DNA from: Flavobacteriales bacterium
GTDB lineage: Bacteria; Bacteroidota; Bacteroidia; Flavobacteriales_F; PHOS-HE28
NCBI GenBank assembly: GCA_019638085.1
Contig: JAHBUL010000008.1
Coordinates: 62,001-126,000 of the forward strand
Length of the DNA stretch: 64,000 nt
Direction: 5' to 3'
A program made the position numbers and the translations under genes. Positions within the stretch are counted from its first letter, which is position 1, and the number at the start of each line of letters is the position of its first letter. The notes under the pieces are model-generated. The model worked only from the letters and a program-made list of their open reading frames with translations, was not told where the DNA came from and searched no databases. Positions 34,577-42,093 of the stretch are shown here, piece by piece.

Positions 34577-36336
34577 CCAAATACAGCCGCCTATTCGACC
34601 TATTGGACCATCAGCTCGCGGAATTCCCGCAGGAGGTCTGCATCGCCACCAAGGAGAACGATACTTGGCGCTCATACAGCACCGCCGAATTGATCGACAC
34701 GTCTGAGCGCCTAGCCCTTGGTCTGATGGCATTGGGCATCAAGCCCGGGGACAAAGTGGCGATCGCCAGTGGCAACCGAAGCGAATGGTGCATCGTGGAC
34801 CAGGCCTTGCTGCGCATGGGAGCCATCAACGTGCCCATCTACCCCACGAGCAGTGCGGATGATTATGCCTACGTTCTGCAGCATGCCGGGGTGAAGGTGT
34901 TCTTCGCCAGCAACCTGGAGATCCATGCAAAAGCGGAAGCGGCAGCGGCCCATGTGCCCGGTCTGAAGCACATCTTCACGTTCGACCAGTTGGATGGATT
35001 GCCGCACTGGACCATCCTCCTCGGATCCGACAACACGCAACGCTCCGTACTGGACGGATACAAAGCAGCGGTGAAGAACGATGATCTGGCCACGATCATT
35101 TACACCAGTGGAACCACCGGCAAACCCAAGGGTGTGATGCTCACCCACGCCAACATCCTCAGTAATGTGGAGGCGAGCAAGGAACGGCTCCCGGTGGATG
35201 TGGGCACGCGCTGCATCAGCTTCCTCCCTCTCTGCCACATCTACGAGCGCATGCTGATGTACCTCTACCAGCACACCGGCATGAACATCCACTTCCAGGA
35301 AAGCTTGGACGAGTTGGGGGCACGGATCAAGGAGGTGCGACCGCATGTGTTCACTGCCGTGCCACGCCTGCTGGAGAAGATCTACGATTCCATCCTGAGC
35401 AAGGGCGAGGCGCTTACCGGTATCAAGCGGCAGCTCTTCCTGCTCTCCATCAAGCTGGGTGAGGAATACGATGTACACGGCAAGAGCGCATGGTACAAAC
35501 TGAAGCTGGTCTTGGTGAACAAGCTCGTCTTCAGCAAATGGCGTGAGGCCTTGGGCGGCGAGGTGCTCTGCGTGGCCAGCGGAAGTGCGGCCCTACACCC
35601 CAGACTGGCCCGCGTCTTCAATGCAGCCGGGGTTCCCGTGATGGAAGGCTACGGCCTTACGGAAACCTCGCCGGTGGTAAGTGTGAACGATGCTCGGAAC
35701 GATGGAATGCGCTTCGGAAGCGTGGGCAAGCCCCTTCGCGACGTGCACGTACATATCGCCGACGATGGCGAGATCCTGGTGAAAGGACCCAACGTGATGG
35801 TGGGCTACTACAAGGAACCGGACATGACCGCGGAAGTGATAGATGCCGAAGGCTGGCTCCATACGGGCGATATCGGACAGGTGGATGTGGAGGGTTTCCT
35901 CTACATCACCGACCGCAAGAAGGAAATGTTCAAGACCAGCGGCGGCAAATACATCGCCCCGCAGGTGCTCGAGAACAAACTGCGGGCATCCCGCTTCATC
36001 GAGCAGGCCATGGTGATCGGCGAGAACCGCAAATTTCCTGCGGCGCTCATCGTACCCAGCTTCGCCTTCCTCAAGGATTACTGCGCACTCAAAGGGATCC
36101 CGTACACCAGCAACGAGCAGGTGGTGAAGGAGCAGCGCATCATCGATCGGATCAAGCGGGAAGTGGACCGGATGAACCAAGGCATGGGCCATTGGGAGCA
36201 GGTAAAGAAGATCGCGCTGCTGCCCAAGGACTGGAGCATCGAAGGCGGGGAGTTCACCCCATCCATGAAGCTGCGTCGCAAACCAATTCTCGCTCTGTAC
36301 GCCGATGCGGTGGAACGCATCTACGGAAATGGTTGA
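34573..36336 (+). CDS. long-chain acyl-CoA synthetase (AMP-binding)
   Basis: A 587-residue adenylate-forming enzyme that activates fatty acids to acyl-CoA with ATP. It has the P-loop YTSGTTGKPKG (about 176), the gate-like SFLPLCHIYERM, the GYGLTETSPVV motif, the TGDIG motif, and a C-terminal lysine in MKLRRKPIL. Length and pattern match the FadD15-type cytosolic ligases common in bacteria. It overlaps the small secreted protein gene by four bases. A role in recycling or importing fatty acids is inferred from the family. Confidence 0.92.
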   Translation: MTKYSRLFDLLDHQLAEFPQEVCIATKENDTWRSYSTAELIDTSERLALGLMALGIKPGDKVAIASGNRSEWCIVDQALLRMGAINVPIYPTSSADDYAYVLQHAGVKVFFASNLEIHAKAEAAAAHVPGLKHIFTFDQLDGLPHWTILLGSDNTQRSVLDGYKAAVKNDDLATIIYTSGTTGKPKGVMLTHANILSNVEASKERLPVDVGTRCISFLPLCHIYERMLMYLYQHTGMNIHFQESLDELGARIKEVRPHVFTAVPRLLEKIYDSILSKGEALTGIKRQLFLLSIKLGEEYDVHGKSAWYKLKLVLVNKLVFSKWREALGGEVLCVASGSAALHPRLARVFNAAGVPVMEGYGLTETSPVVSVNDARNDGMRFGSVGKPLRDVHVHIADDGEILVKGPNVMVGYYKEPDMTAEVIDAEGWLHTGDIGQVDVEGFLYITDRKKEMFKTSGGKYIAPQVLENKLRASRFIEQAMVIGENRKFPAALIVPSFAFLKDYCALKGIPYTSNEQVVKEQRIIDRIKREVDRMNQGMGHWEQVKKIALLPKDWSIEGGEFTPSMKLRRKPILALYADAVERIYGNG

Positions 36337-36350
36337 CGGCCCCTGCCGCT

Positions 36351-36358
36351 TATTTTTA
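36351..36358 (+). promoter_or_regulatory. possible -7 element TATTTTTA
   Basis: Seven of eight positions match TAnnTTTG, 22 bp before the ATG at 36381 in the 44-bp gap after the acyl-CoA ligase. No well-spaced TTTG at -33. It may allow separate transcription of the lipoprotein-DUF2490-SCO1 set. Confidence 0.3.
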
Positions 36359-36380
36359 CGCCACGACAAAAAGTCCCACC

Positions 36381-36779
36381 ATGCGCCTCTTCGTGATCCT
36401 GCTTTCGACCCTCCTGTTGATGACCACCGCCTGTAAGAAGGAACCCGGAGAAGGCGGCAGGGCGGAGATCCATGGGCTGGTGCTGCGTCAAAATGTGAAC
36501 GCGCTCGGCATACCACAAGGCGACCCGTACCCTTTTCAGGAAACGCGCGTCTACATCATTTACGGTGATAATGAATTCCACGATGATGACGTGCGCACCG
36601 GACCCGATGGCAAGTACGCGTTCCGTTGGTTGCGAAAAGGCGACTACACCGTATACACCTATGGCGAGTGCAGAGGAGAGGATTGTCCAGGCAATTCAGT
36701 GGCCGTTATGCGCAACGTGACCATTGATGGCAAGAAGGATGTGGTAACGGTACCTACTATCACCGTGGACAACTTTTGA
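36381..36779 (+). CDS. lipoprotein with carboxypeptidase-regulatory-like domain
   Basis: A 132-residue protein. The signal LFVILLSTLLLMTTACKK has a cysteine at 19 that fits a relaxed Bacteroidota lipobox, so it is probably lipidated. Residues about 27-130 form a beta-sandwich: GRAEIHGLVLRQ, then a DDDVRTGPDGKYAFRWLRKGDYTVYTYGEC strand-turn-strand. The DUF2490 gene overlaps its stop (TTGA), and the SCO1 gene follows, suggesting an operon in the envelope. Role unknown. Confidence 0.7.
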   Translation: MRLFVILLSTLLLMTTACKKEPGEGGRAEIHGLVLRQNVNALGIPQGDPYPFQETRVYIIYGDNEFHDDDVRTGPDGKYAFRWLRKGDYTVYTYGECRGEDCPGNSVAVMRNVTIDGKKDVVTVPTITVDNF

Positions 36780-37495
36780 AGCTTCACCGGCATATTCTTT
36801 TGACGATCGTGGCCTCTGCCTTGATCGGTCCTGCCGTCGCCCAGAAATCGGAAGTGGCCAAGCCAGAGGTGGATGGGCAACTTTGGATTGGTGCCGGCGT
36901 GGATTTCAAACCATTCCGGAAAAAGAGTGGCAATGTGAGCCAGCCACGCTTCTTCCGCAACCTCCGCATGAGCAGTGAACTCGATGTGAGGTTGGACAAC
37001 AACGCCACCCACGCCAAACAGATCAACCTTAACGCCGGCGCCAAGTATCCGGTAGCATCCTTCATGAACGTGGGGGCCGAATACCGATATTCCATACGCC
37101 CTGAACAGACCAACCGAAACCGGATCGATCTGCAGTTATGGCTCAAGTGGAAAAAGGACCGTTTCCGCACCGATTATCGTTTCGAATACGAACATGCCTT
37201 CCTCCCTGCGTGGAAATTGAGAACGCTGCTTCGCAACCGGTTTGGCATCGAGTACAACATCCCCAAGTGGAAATTCGACCCACGCGTGAGCGCGGAATCG
37301 TTCACTGCATTGCATTATACCGGCAACCGGGTAGTGGGCATGCGCTACGAACTGGGAACCGATGTGAACCTCGATAAGAAGAAGGACAGAACATTGGGGC
37401 TCGCCGTCCGTTACGATCAAGAGCTGAACATCCCTTGGCCCGAAAACGCTTGGATCCTCGTCATCGCCTTTGAGCACTCATTCAAGAAAAAGTGA
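36776..37495 (+). CDS. DUF2490-type outer-membrane beta-barrel protein
   Basis: A 239-residue protein. A signal peptide (about 1-22) is read only from a TTG at 36776, which overlaps the preceding stop; the next methionine is deep inside the barrel. Alternating hydrophobic/polar strands with WLKWKKDRFRTDYRFEYEH and RNRFGIEYNIPKW match DUF2490 barrels of Bacteroidota. The last strand ends in VIAFEHSFKKK, not in the aromatic residue usual for barrels. It overlaps the SCO1 gene by a GTGA. Confidence 0.8.
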   Translation: MKLHRHILLTIVASALIGPAVAQKSEVAKPEVDGQLWIGAGVDFKPFRKKSGNVSQPRFFRNLRMSSELDVRLDNNATHAKQINLNAGAKYPVASFMNVGAEYRYSIRPEQTNRNRIDLQLWLKWKKDRFRTDYRFEYEHAFLPAWKLRTLLRNRFGIEYNIPKWKFDPRVSAESFTALHYTGNRVVGMRYELGTDVNLDKKKDRTLGLAVRYDQELNIPWPENAWILVIAFEHSFKKK

Positions 37496-38154
37496 AAACC
37501 TCTCCCTACATCCGCGTTGCCGCCATGGCAGCGATATTCGTTATCGCGGTCGTCATCGGCTACTTTGTCATTCGCCCATCGGGCGAGCTGCCCATCTACC
37601 ATCCTTCCCAATTGGACCCACGGTTGGTGGCTGAATCCGTGAGGAACGAAAAGGGCGAGCACCGCATCAAGCCCTTCCACCTGATCGACCAGGAGGGCGA
37701 CAGCGTGTTCCTTTCCACCGTGGAAGGCAAGGTGCTGCTCACGGATTTTTTCTTCACCACCTGTGGCAGCATCTGCCCTAAGATGAGCACCCAGTTGGTG
37801 CGCGTGCAGGAAGCCTTCAAGGACGATGACCGCGTGATGCTCCTCTCCCACTCCGTTACCCCTGGCACGGATTCAGTACCGGTGCTGCATGCTTATGCGG
37901 AGAAATACGGAGTGGATCACAACCGCTGGCGCCTGCTCACCGGCGACCGCAAGCAGATCTACGACCTCGCCCGCACCAGCTATTTCGCCGCAGTGGACCA
38001 AGGCGATGGCGGCCCGGACGATTTCGTCCACACCGAGAACTTCGTGCTGGTGGACCCTCAGGGCCGTCTCCGCGGTTTCTACGATGGCACCAAGGCCAAG
38101 GAAGTGGACCAGGCCATGAAGGACATGCGCCAGTTGCTGAAGGAGATGAAGTAG
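37492..38154 (+). CDS. SCO1/SenC/PrrC family copper-binding thioredoxin-fold protein
   Basis: A 220-residue protein with an N-terminal membrane anchor (about 8-28). The copper ligands of SCO proteins are present: Cys91 and Cys95 in TTCGSICPKM and His180 in DDFVHTENFVLVD. SCO proteins help assemble the CuA site of cytochrome oxidase or act in thiol redox. GTG start at 37492 overlaps the DUF2490 stop. No oxidase genes are in the window, so the partner is unseen. A heptamer array begins at the last base of the stop codon. Confidence 0.9.
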   Translation: MKTSPYIRVAAMAAIFVIAVVIGYFVIRPSGELPIYHPSQLDPRLVAESVRNEKGEHRIKPFHLIDQEGDSVFLSTVEGKVLLTDFFFTTCGSICPKMSTQLVRVQEAFKDDDRVMLLSHSVTPGTDSVPVLHAYAEKYGVDHNRWRLLTGDRKQIYDLARTSYFAAVDQGDGGPDDFVHTENFVLVDPQGRLRGFYDGTKAKEVDQAMKDMRQLLKEMK

Positions 38155-38234
38155 GGAGTCCTTGAGTCGGAAGTCTTAAGCCCGGAGTCGGACTCACGGC
38201 TCAAAGACTCAAGACTAGTAGACTCACGGCTCAG
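38154..38234. repeat. 7-bp-type repeats in inverted halves between convergent genes
   Basis: On the left, heptamer-like units with NNGAGTC (38154-38189), one with an extra base; on the right, their reverse complement (GACTC, GGCTC units) from 38190 on, entering the end of the DUF488 gene. CTTGAGTC (38161-38168) pairs with GACTCAAG (38206-38213), and TTAAGCC pairs with GGCTCAA inside it. The foldable structure sits between converging SCO1 and DUF488 genes, so it could terminate both. Confidence 0.82.
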
Positions 38235-38784
38235 CAGAACGCGCAAAAGGCAGTTCGCTATCCTTCGGCCCATACACCAGCTTCCCTCGCTTCAACCGTG
38301 CCGGTGCCGTGTACGGATGCTCCTGCTCCTTCCCCAGACCCATGATGTGGTGTACCGTCCAACCGTCCGCTTTCATCCGGTCCGAGATCATGGAACGATG
38401 GCAGCGCCACCACAGCACCTCACTGCACATCATGCAGGTGCGCCGCTCCTCCGCCAAGGTCATCAACTCCTTCAGGCCCTCCTCGAAAGCCGGATCGTTC
38501 ATCATATAGTCCGCGTAACCGCGAAAGGCGGGATGCTCCCAAATGGTGTTCGAGGAATCCTTCAACACCTTTCGTCTTCCGCCAAGTGAGCGAATATGGA
38601 GGTAATCAATGCCCGCCGTTGCGAGTTCTTCCGGAAGCACCTCCTTATTGAACCAAGGCATCTTCCGCGAACCCGGATAGCTCCGCACATCCACCAGTAG
38701 CTCGATACGGAACTCCTTCAGCCAAGCAAAGAATTCCTCCAACGGGTGTGTGGAGTGGCCGATCGTCCATATTTCCTGTGCCAT
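38224..38784 (-). CDS. DUF488 family protein
   Basis: A 186-residue protein of the DUF488 family: opening WTIGHSTHPLEEFFAWLKE, LLVDVRSYPGSRKMPWFNKE, and a conserved cysteine-rich MMCSEVLWWRCHRSMISD. Two close cysteines with HR suggest a catalytic or metal role, not established. The start at 38784 is chosen because the frame above it runs into the 38821 heptamer array and encodes only repeat peptides. Its stop codon lies within the 38154-38234 repeat. Confidence 0.85.
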   Translation of the reverse strand: MAQEIWTIGHSTHPLEEFFAWLKEFRIELLVDVRSYPGSRKMPWFNKEVLPEELATAGIDYLHIRSLGGRRKVLKDSSNTIWEHPAFRGYADYMMNDPAFEEGLKELMTLAEERRTCMMCSEVLWWRCHRSMISDRMKADGWTVHHIMGLGKEQEHPYTAPARLKRGKLVYGPKDSELPFARSAEP

Positions 38785-38820
38785 GAGGTAAAGGTGGGAA
38801 GTATTGAGTTCATCGTTTGG

Positions 38821-38945
38821 GTACAGGGTACAGGGTACAGGGTACAGGGTCAGGGTACAGGGTACAGGGTACAGGGTACAGGGTACAGGGTACAGGGTAC
38901 AGGGTACAGGGTATTGGGTACAAGGTATTGGGTACAGGGTACAAT
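38821..38945. repeat. 18 tandem heptamers, consensus GTACAGG
   Basis: Four units, one six-base unit (GTCAGG), eight perfect units, then five with substitutions (GTATTGG, GTACAAG, GTATTGG, GTACAGG, GTACAAT): 125 bp in all. It lies in the divergent gap between the DUF488 gene (start 38784) and the ABC-F gene (39072). Being free of stop codons it leaves several frames open and falsely lengthens both genes. Confidence 0.95.
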
Positions 38946-38975
38946 GCGGTGCCATGTGCGTATGTCCCCGTACTC

Positions 38976-39010
38976 GGGACTCATGACTCCCGACTCCTGA
39001 CTCACGACCC
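38976..39010. repeat. five heptamers, consensus NNGACTC
   Basis: GGGACTC, ATGACTC, CCGACTC, CTGACTC, ACGACCC. This is the reverse complement of the NNGAGTC core at 33632 and 38154, lying 30 bp after the GTACAGG array and 29 bp before the -7 element of the ABC-F gene. Confidence 0.85.
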
Positions 39011-39039
39011 TGTCCAAACACAAGGCATTGCACACATCG

Positions 39040-39047
39040 TACCTTTG
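39040..39047 (+). promoter_or_regulatory. -7 promoter element TACCTTTG for the ABC-F gene
   Basis: Exact match to the Bacteroidota TAnnTTTG -7 element, 24 bp before the ATG at 39072. No good TTTG is seen at the -33 position; only ATTG close by. It lies just downstream of two heptamer arrays. Confidence 0.6.
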
Positions 39048-39071
39048 CGCCCCGCAAATCGGGCCTTCCAC

Positions 39072-40940
39072 ATGAATTGCCTTTCCGTTGAGCGCATCAG
39101 TAAGCGCTATGGCCCACGCCAACTTTTCAAGGATATCTCCTTCGGTCTCGAAAAAGGCCAGAAGACCGCCATCGTTGCCCGCAACGGCACCGGCAAGAGC
39201 ACACTGTTGAAGTGCATCGCCGGATTGGAGACCCCGGACGAAGGCACCATCAGCTTCAACAAGGGCTTGCGCGTTGGCTATCTCGACCAGAACGTGGAGA
39301 TGACCGCCACCCATTCCCTGGTGGATGAAATGCTGGATCGCGACGACCCCATCTCCAACGCCATACGCGCGTACGAGCATGCCGTGGCCAAGAACTTGGA
39401 AGGCGACGCCCTCAATGATGCCATCGCCAAGATGACCGAGTTGGAGGCCTGGGACCACGAGGCACGCGTAAGTCGCCTGCTGTTCCAATTCGGCCTGCCT
39501 GATCTGGAGCAACCCGTGAACACCCTCAGCGGCGGACAGCAGAAGCGCCTTGCCATGGCCAAGGTCCTGATCGACATGCCCGATGTACTGATCATGGACG
39601 AGCCCACCAACCACCTCGACCTGCACATGATCGAGCAGTTGGAAGCCGAACTCTCCGCACCCAACGTAACGCTCCTGCTGGTGACACACGACCGCTACTT
39701 CCTGGATAACGTTTGCGACGAGATCATCGAGATGGAGTTCGGCGAATTCACCCGTTTCAAAGGAAACTACAGCTATTACGTGGAGAAGAAGGCCGAACTG
39801 GAGGAAGTGCGGAACGCCACTCAGCACGGCCTGAAGAGCATGATGCGCAGTGAGCTGGAATGGGTGCGCAAGATGCCGCGTGCACGCGGCACCAAGAGCA
39901 AGAGCCGCTTGCAGGCATTCGACACGCTGAAGGACCTGGCCAACCGGAATTTTGACCACGGGCACGTCAGCATCGACATCCAGAGCTCACGCCTCGGCGG
40001 CAAGGTGATCGAGGCGCGAAACCTCACCAAGAGCTTCGGCGATAAGAAGATCGTGGAGCACTTCAACTACAGCCTCAAGGCCGGCGATCGCATCGGCATC
40101 GTGGGACCAAACGGGATCGGCAAGAGCACATTCATCGATCTGTTGACGAAGCAGGTGGAGCCTGATGCCGGGAAGGTCACCATCGGTGACACGGTGGTGC
40201 TCAGCGTGTTCGGCCAACAAGGCTTGCAGATCAAGGAGGACAAGCGCATCATCGAAGTGGTGCGTGAGATCGCCGACGTGATCCCGCTCAGCAAGGGAAA
40301 GACCCTTACCGCAGCCCAACTATTGGAGCGCTTTCTCTTCGACAAGGAAAAGCAATACCAGTACGTCAGCACGCTAAGCGGCGGCGAAAAGCGCCGGCTG
40401 CACCTCTGCACGGTGCTGATGAAGAACCCTAACGTGCTCGTGCTGGATGAGCCTACGAACGACCTGGACATCCCGACGCTGACCGCCTTGGAGGATTTCC
40501 TCTCCGACCTCAACATCTGCCTGCTCATTGTGAGCCACGACCGCTTCTTCATGGACAAGCTCTGCACCAAACTGCTGGTGTTCGAGGGCGATGGCGTGAT
40601 CAAGGAATGGGTACACAGCTACACCGAGCTGCGCGACTACCAACTGGCGCTGGCCGCAAAGCCTGCAAAAAAGGTGGAAGCTGCTGTGGAAACTCCACCG
40701 AAGAAGAAGCCCTCCGGCAAGATGACCTATGCTGAGCGCAACGAGCTGAAAAAGATCGACAAGGACCTGCCCTCGCTGGAGAAGAAGAAAGAGGAGCTGA
40801 TGGCGCAGATGGTGGAGAAATCCGCGGATCACCATGCCATCATGGAGCTTTCCATCGAGATGGGCAAGGTGACTGCCAAGCTGGATTCCTTGGGTGAGCG
40901 CTGGTTGGTGCTGATGGAGAAGCAAGAGGCCGAGGCATAA
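39072..40940 (+). CDS. ABC-F family ATPase, Uup-like
   Basis: A 622-residue soluble protein with two ATPase domains and no membrane segment. First domain: VARNGTGKST (35-44), LSGGQQKRLAMAK, VLIMDEPTNHLD. Second: VGPNGIGKST, LSGGEKRRLHL, VLVLDEPTNDLD. The C-terminal end (about 530-622) is a charged coiled coil, as in Uup. ABC-F proteins bind the ribosomal E site and relieve stalling; Uup also affects ribosome assembly and precise transposon excision. The start at 39072 is selected because the upstream frame encodes only heptamer repeats. Confidence 0.92.
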   Translation: MNCLSVERISKRYGPRQLFKDISFGLEKGQKTAIVARNGTGKSTLLKCIAGLETPDEGTISFNKGLRVGYLDQNVEMTATHSLVDEMLDRDDPISNAIRAYEHAVAKNLEGDALNDAIAKMTELEAWDHEARVSRLLFQFGLPDLEQPVNTLSGGQQKRLAMAKVLIDMPDVLIMDEPTNHLDLHMIEQLEAELSAPNVTLLLVTHDRYFLDNVCDEIIEMEFGEFTRFKGNYSYYVEKKAELEEVRNATQHGLKSMMRSELEWVRKMPRARGTKSKSRLQAFDTLKDLANRNFDHGHVSIDIQSSRLGGKVIEARNLTKSFGDKKIVEHFNYSLKAGDRIGIVGPNGIGKSTFIDLLTKQVEPDAGKVTIGDTVVLSVFGQQGLQIKEDKRIIEVVREIADVIPLSKGKTLTAAQLLERFLFDKEKQYQYVSTLSGGEKRRLHLCTVLMKNPNVLVLDEPTNDLDIPTLTALEDFLSDLNICLLIVSHDRFFMDKLCTKLLVFEGDGVIKEWVHSYTELRDYQLALAAKPAKKVEAAVETPPKKKPSGKMTYAERNELKKIDKDLPSLEKKKEELMAQMVEKSADHHAIMELSIEMGKVTAKLDSLGERWLVLMEKQEAEA

Positions 40941-40983
40941 GCCGATCGGCATGAGATGAGAAAAGTTGCCTTAGCTACATTTC

Positions 40984-42093
40984 TCATTTCAGGTTGTTTG
41001 CAGCTTCCGCATCGAACTCCTCCCCCGGATCCTCCTCCATTGGCCGTGAGGATGTATAGGTCCGCCACTTCGCCAACACCGCCTCCATGTCAGCAGGCAG
41101 CGGACTTTCGAACTTCATGCGCTTGCCTGTCTTGGGGTGCTCGATCTCCAGGAACGCCGCATGCAAGGCTTGGCGTGGCAACAGCGCGAAACAGTTCTCC
41201 ACGAAGCGTTTGTACTTGGTGAAGACGGTGCCTTTCAGCACGCGATCGCCGCCATAATGCGCATCGTTGAAGAGCGGGTGCCCGATGTGCTTCATGTGCG
41301 CACGGATCTGATGCGTGCGGCCGGTCTCCAACTTGCACTCCACCAGTGTGACATAGGTGAAGCGCTCCAGCACGCGCCAGTGCGTAACCGCGGTCTTGCC
41401 CTGTTCTGGGTCAAGTGGCACTGACATCACGGTGCGGTCCTTGGCGGAACGATCGAGGTTGCCCTCGATGGTGCCTTCATCCGCATCAAAGTCGCCCCAT
41501 ACCAAGGCCTTGTAGCGGCGGTCGTTGCTGCGCTCGAAGAACTGGCGAGCCAGATGTGCCATGGCATCATCGGTCTTGCCGATCACCATTACACCACTGG
41601 TGTCCTTGTCCAAGCGGTGGACGAGCCCTGGGCGGGGCACCGGTTGGTTGGGTGCGGAAGGCAGCTTACCGAAGTGATGGATCAAACCATTGACGAGGGT
41701 GCCGGTCCAGTTGCCGTGGCCGGGATGTACCACCAAGCCGGGTTGTTTGTTGATCAGCAGGATCTGCTCATCCTCGTAAAGCACTTCCAAGGGGATGTCC
41801 TCCGGGAGCAATTCCACCTCGCGCACCGGATGCGGCAGGACGAGCGTGACCACGTCGTTCGGTTTCACCTTATGGCTCGGCTTTTCGGCTTTGCCGTTCA
41901 CCAGCACATTGCCATTCCGGGCTGCCGCCGCGATCCGTGAGCGCGAGGCCCCGCCGATATGGTCGAACAGGAACTTATCCAAGCGCATTAGCCCTTGGCC
42001 GGGATCGGCAACGATGCGGTGATGCTCGTATAGCTCCTGTTCGTCGGTGGTCTCCTCGGATTCGTTTTCGGGCGTCCCCTTGCTTGCCTCCAT
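40984..42093 (-). CDS. rluD: RluA-family 23S rRNA pseudouridine synthase, RluD-like
   Basis: A 369-residue enzyme with an N-terminal S4 RNA-binding domain (MRLDKFLFDHI...SRSRIAAAARNGNVLVNG) and the catalytic motif HRLDKDTSG with its essential aspartate. GRTHQIRAHMKHIGHPLFND is the second family signature. RluD-type enzymes modify helix 69 of 23S rRNA. The start at 42093 overlaps the stop of the T9SS protein gene (ATGA). A C-terminal acidic tail of about 25 residues is unusual but not disruptive. Confidence 0.93.
   Translation of the reverse strand: MEASKGTPENESEETTDEQELYEHHRIVADPGQGLMRLDKFLFDHIGGASRSRIAAAARNGNVLVNGKAEKPSHKVKPNDVVTLVLPHPVREVELLPEDIPLEVLYEDEQILLINKQPGLVVHPGHGNWTGTLVNGLIHHFGKLPSAPNQPVPRPGLVHRLDKDTSGVMVIGKTDDAMAHLARQFFERSNDRRYKALVWGDFDADEGTIEGNLDRSAKDRTVMSVPLDPEQGKTAVTHWRVLERFTYVTLVECKLETGRTHQIRAHMKHIGHPLFNDAHYGGDRVLKGTVFTKYKRFVENCFALLPRQALHAAFLEIEHPKTGKRMKFESPLPADMEAVLAKWRTYTSSRPMEEDPGEEFDAEAANNLK

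Noticed and set aside
38821..38945. CRISPR array
   Set aside because: The units are 7 bp, tandem and without spacers, and no cas gene is near.
38224..39057. Long minus-strand frame extending the DUF488 protein by 91 residues
   Set aside because: The extension runs through the 38976 and 38821 heptamer arrays and encodes only repeat peptides; the conserved protein starts at 38784.
38817..39071. 85-residue N-terminal extension of the ABC-F protein with GYRVQGT repeats
   Set aside because: It is a translation of the GTACAGG array, which has no stop codon in the frame; the ABC-F family starts at 39072.
38850..39965. 371-codon minus-strand frame antisense to the ABC-F gene
   Set aside because: Runs through the repeat array and opposite conserved ATPase motifs; no family.
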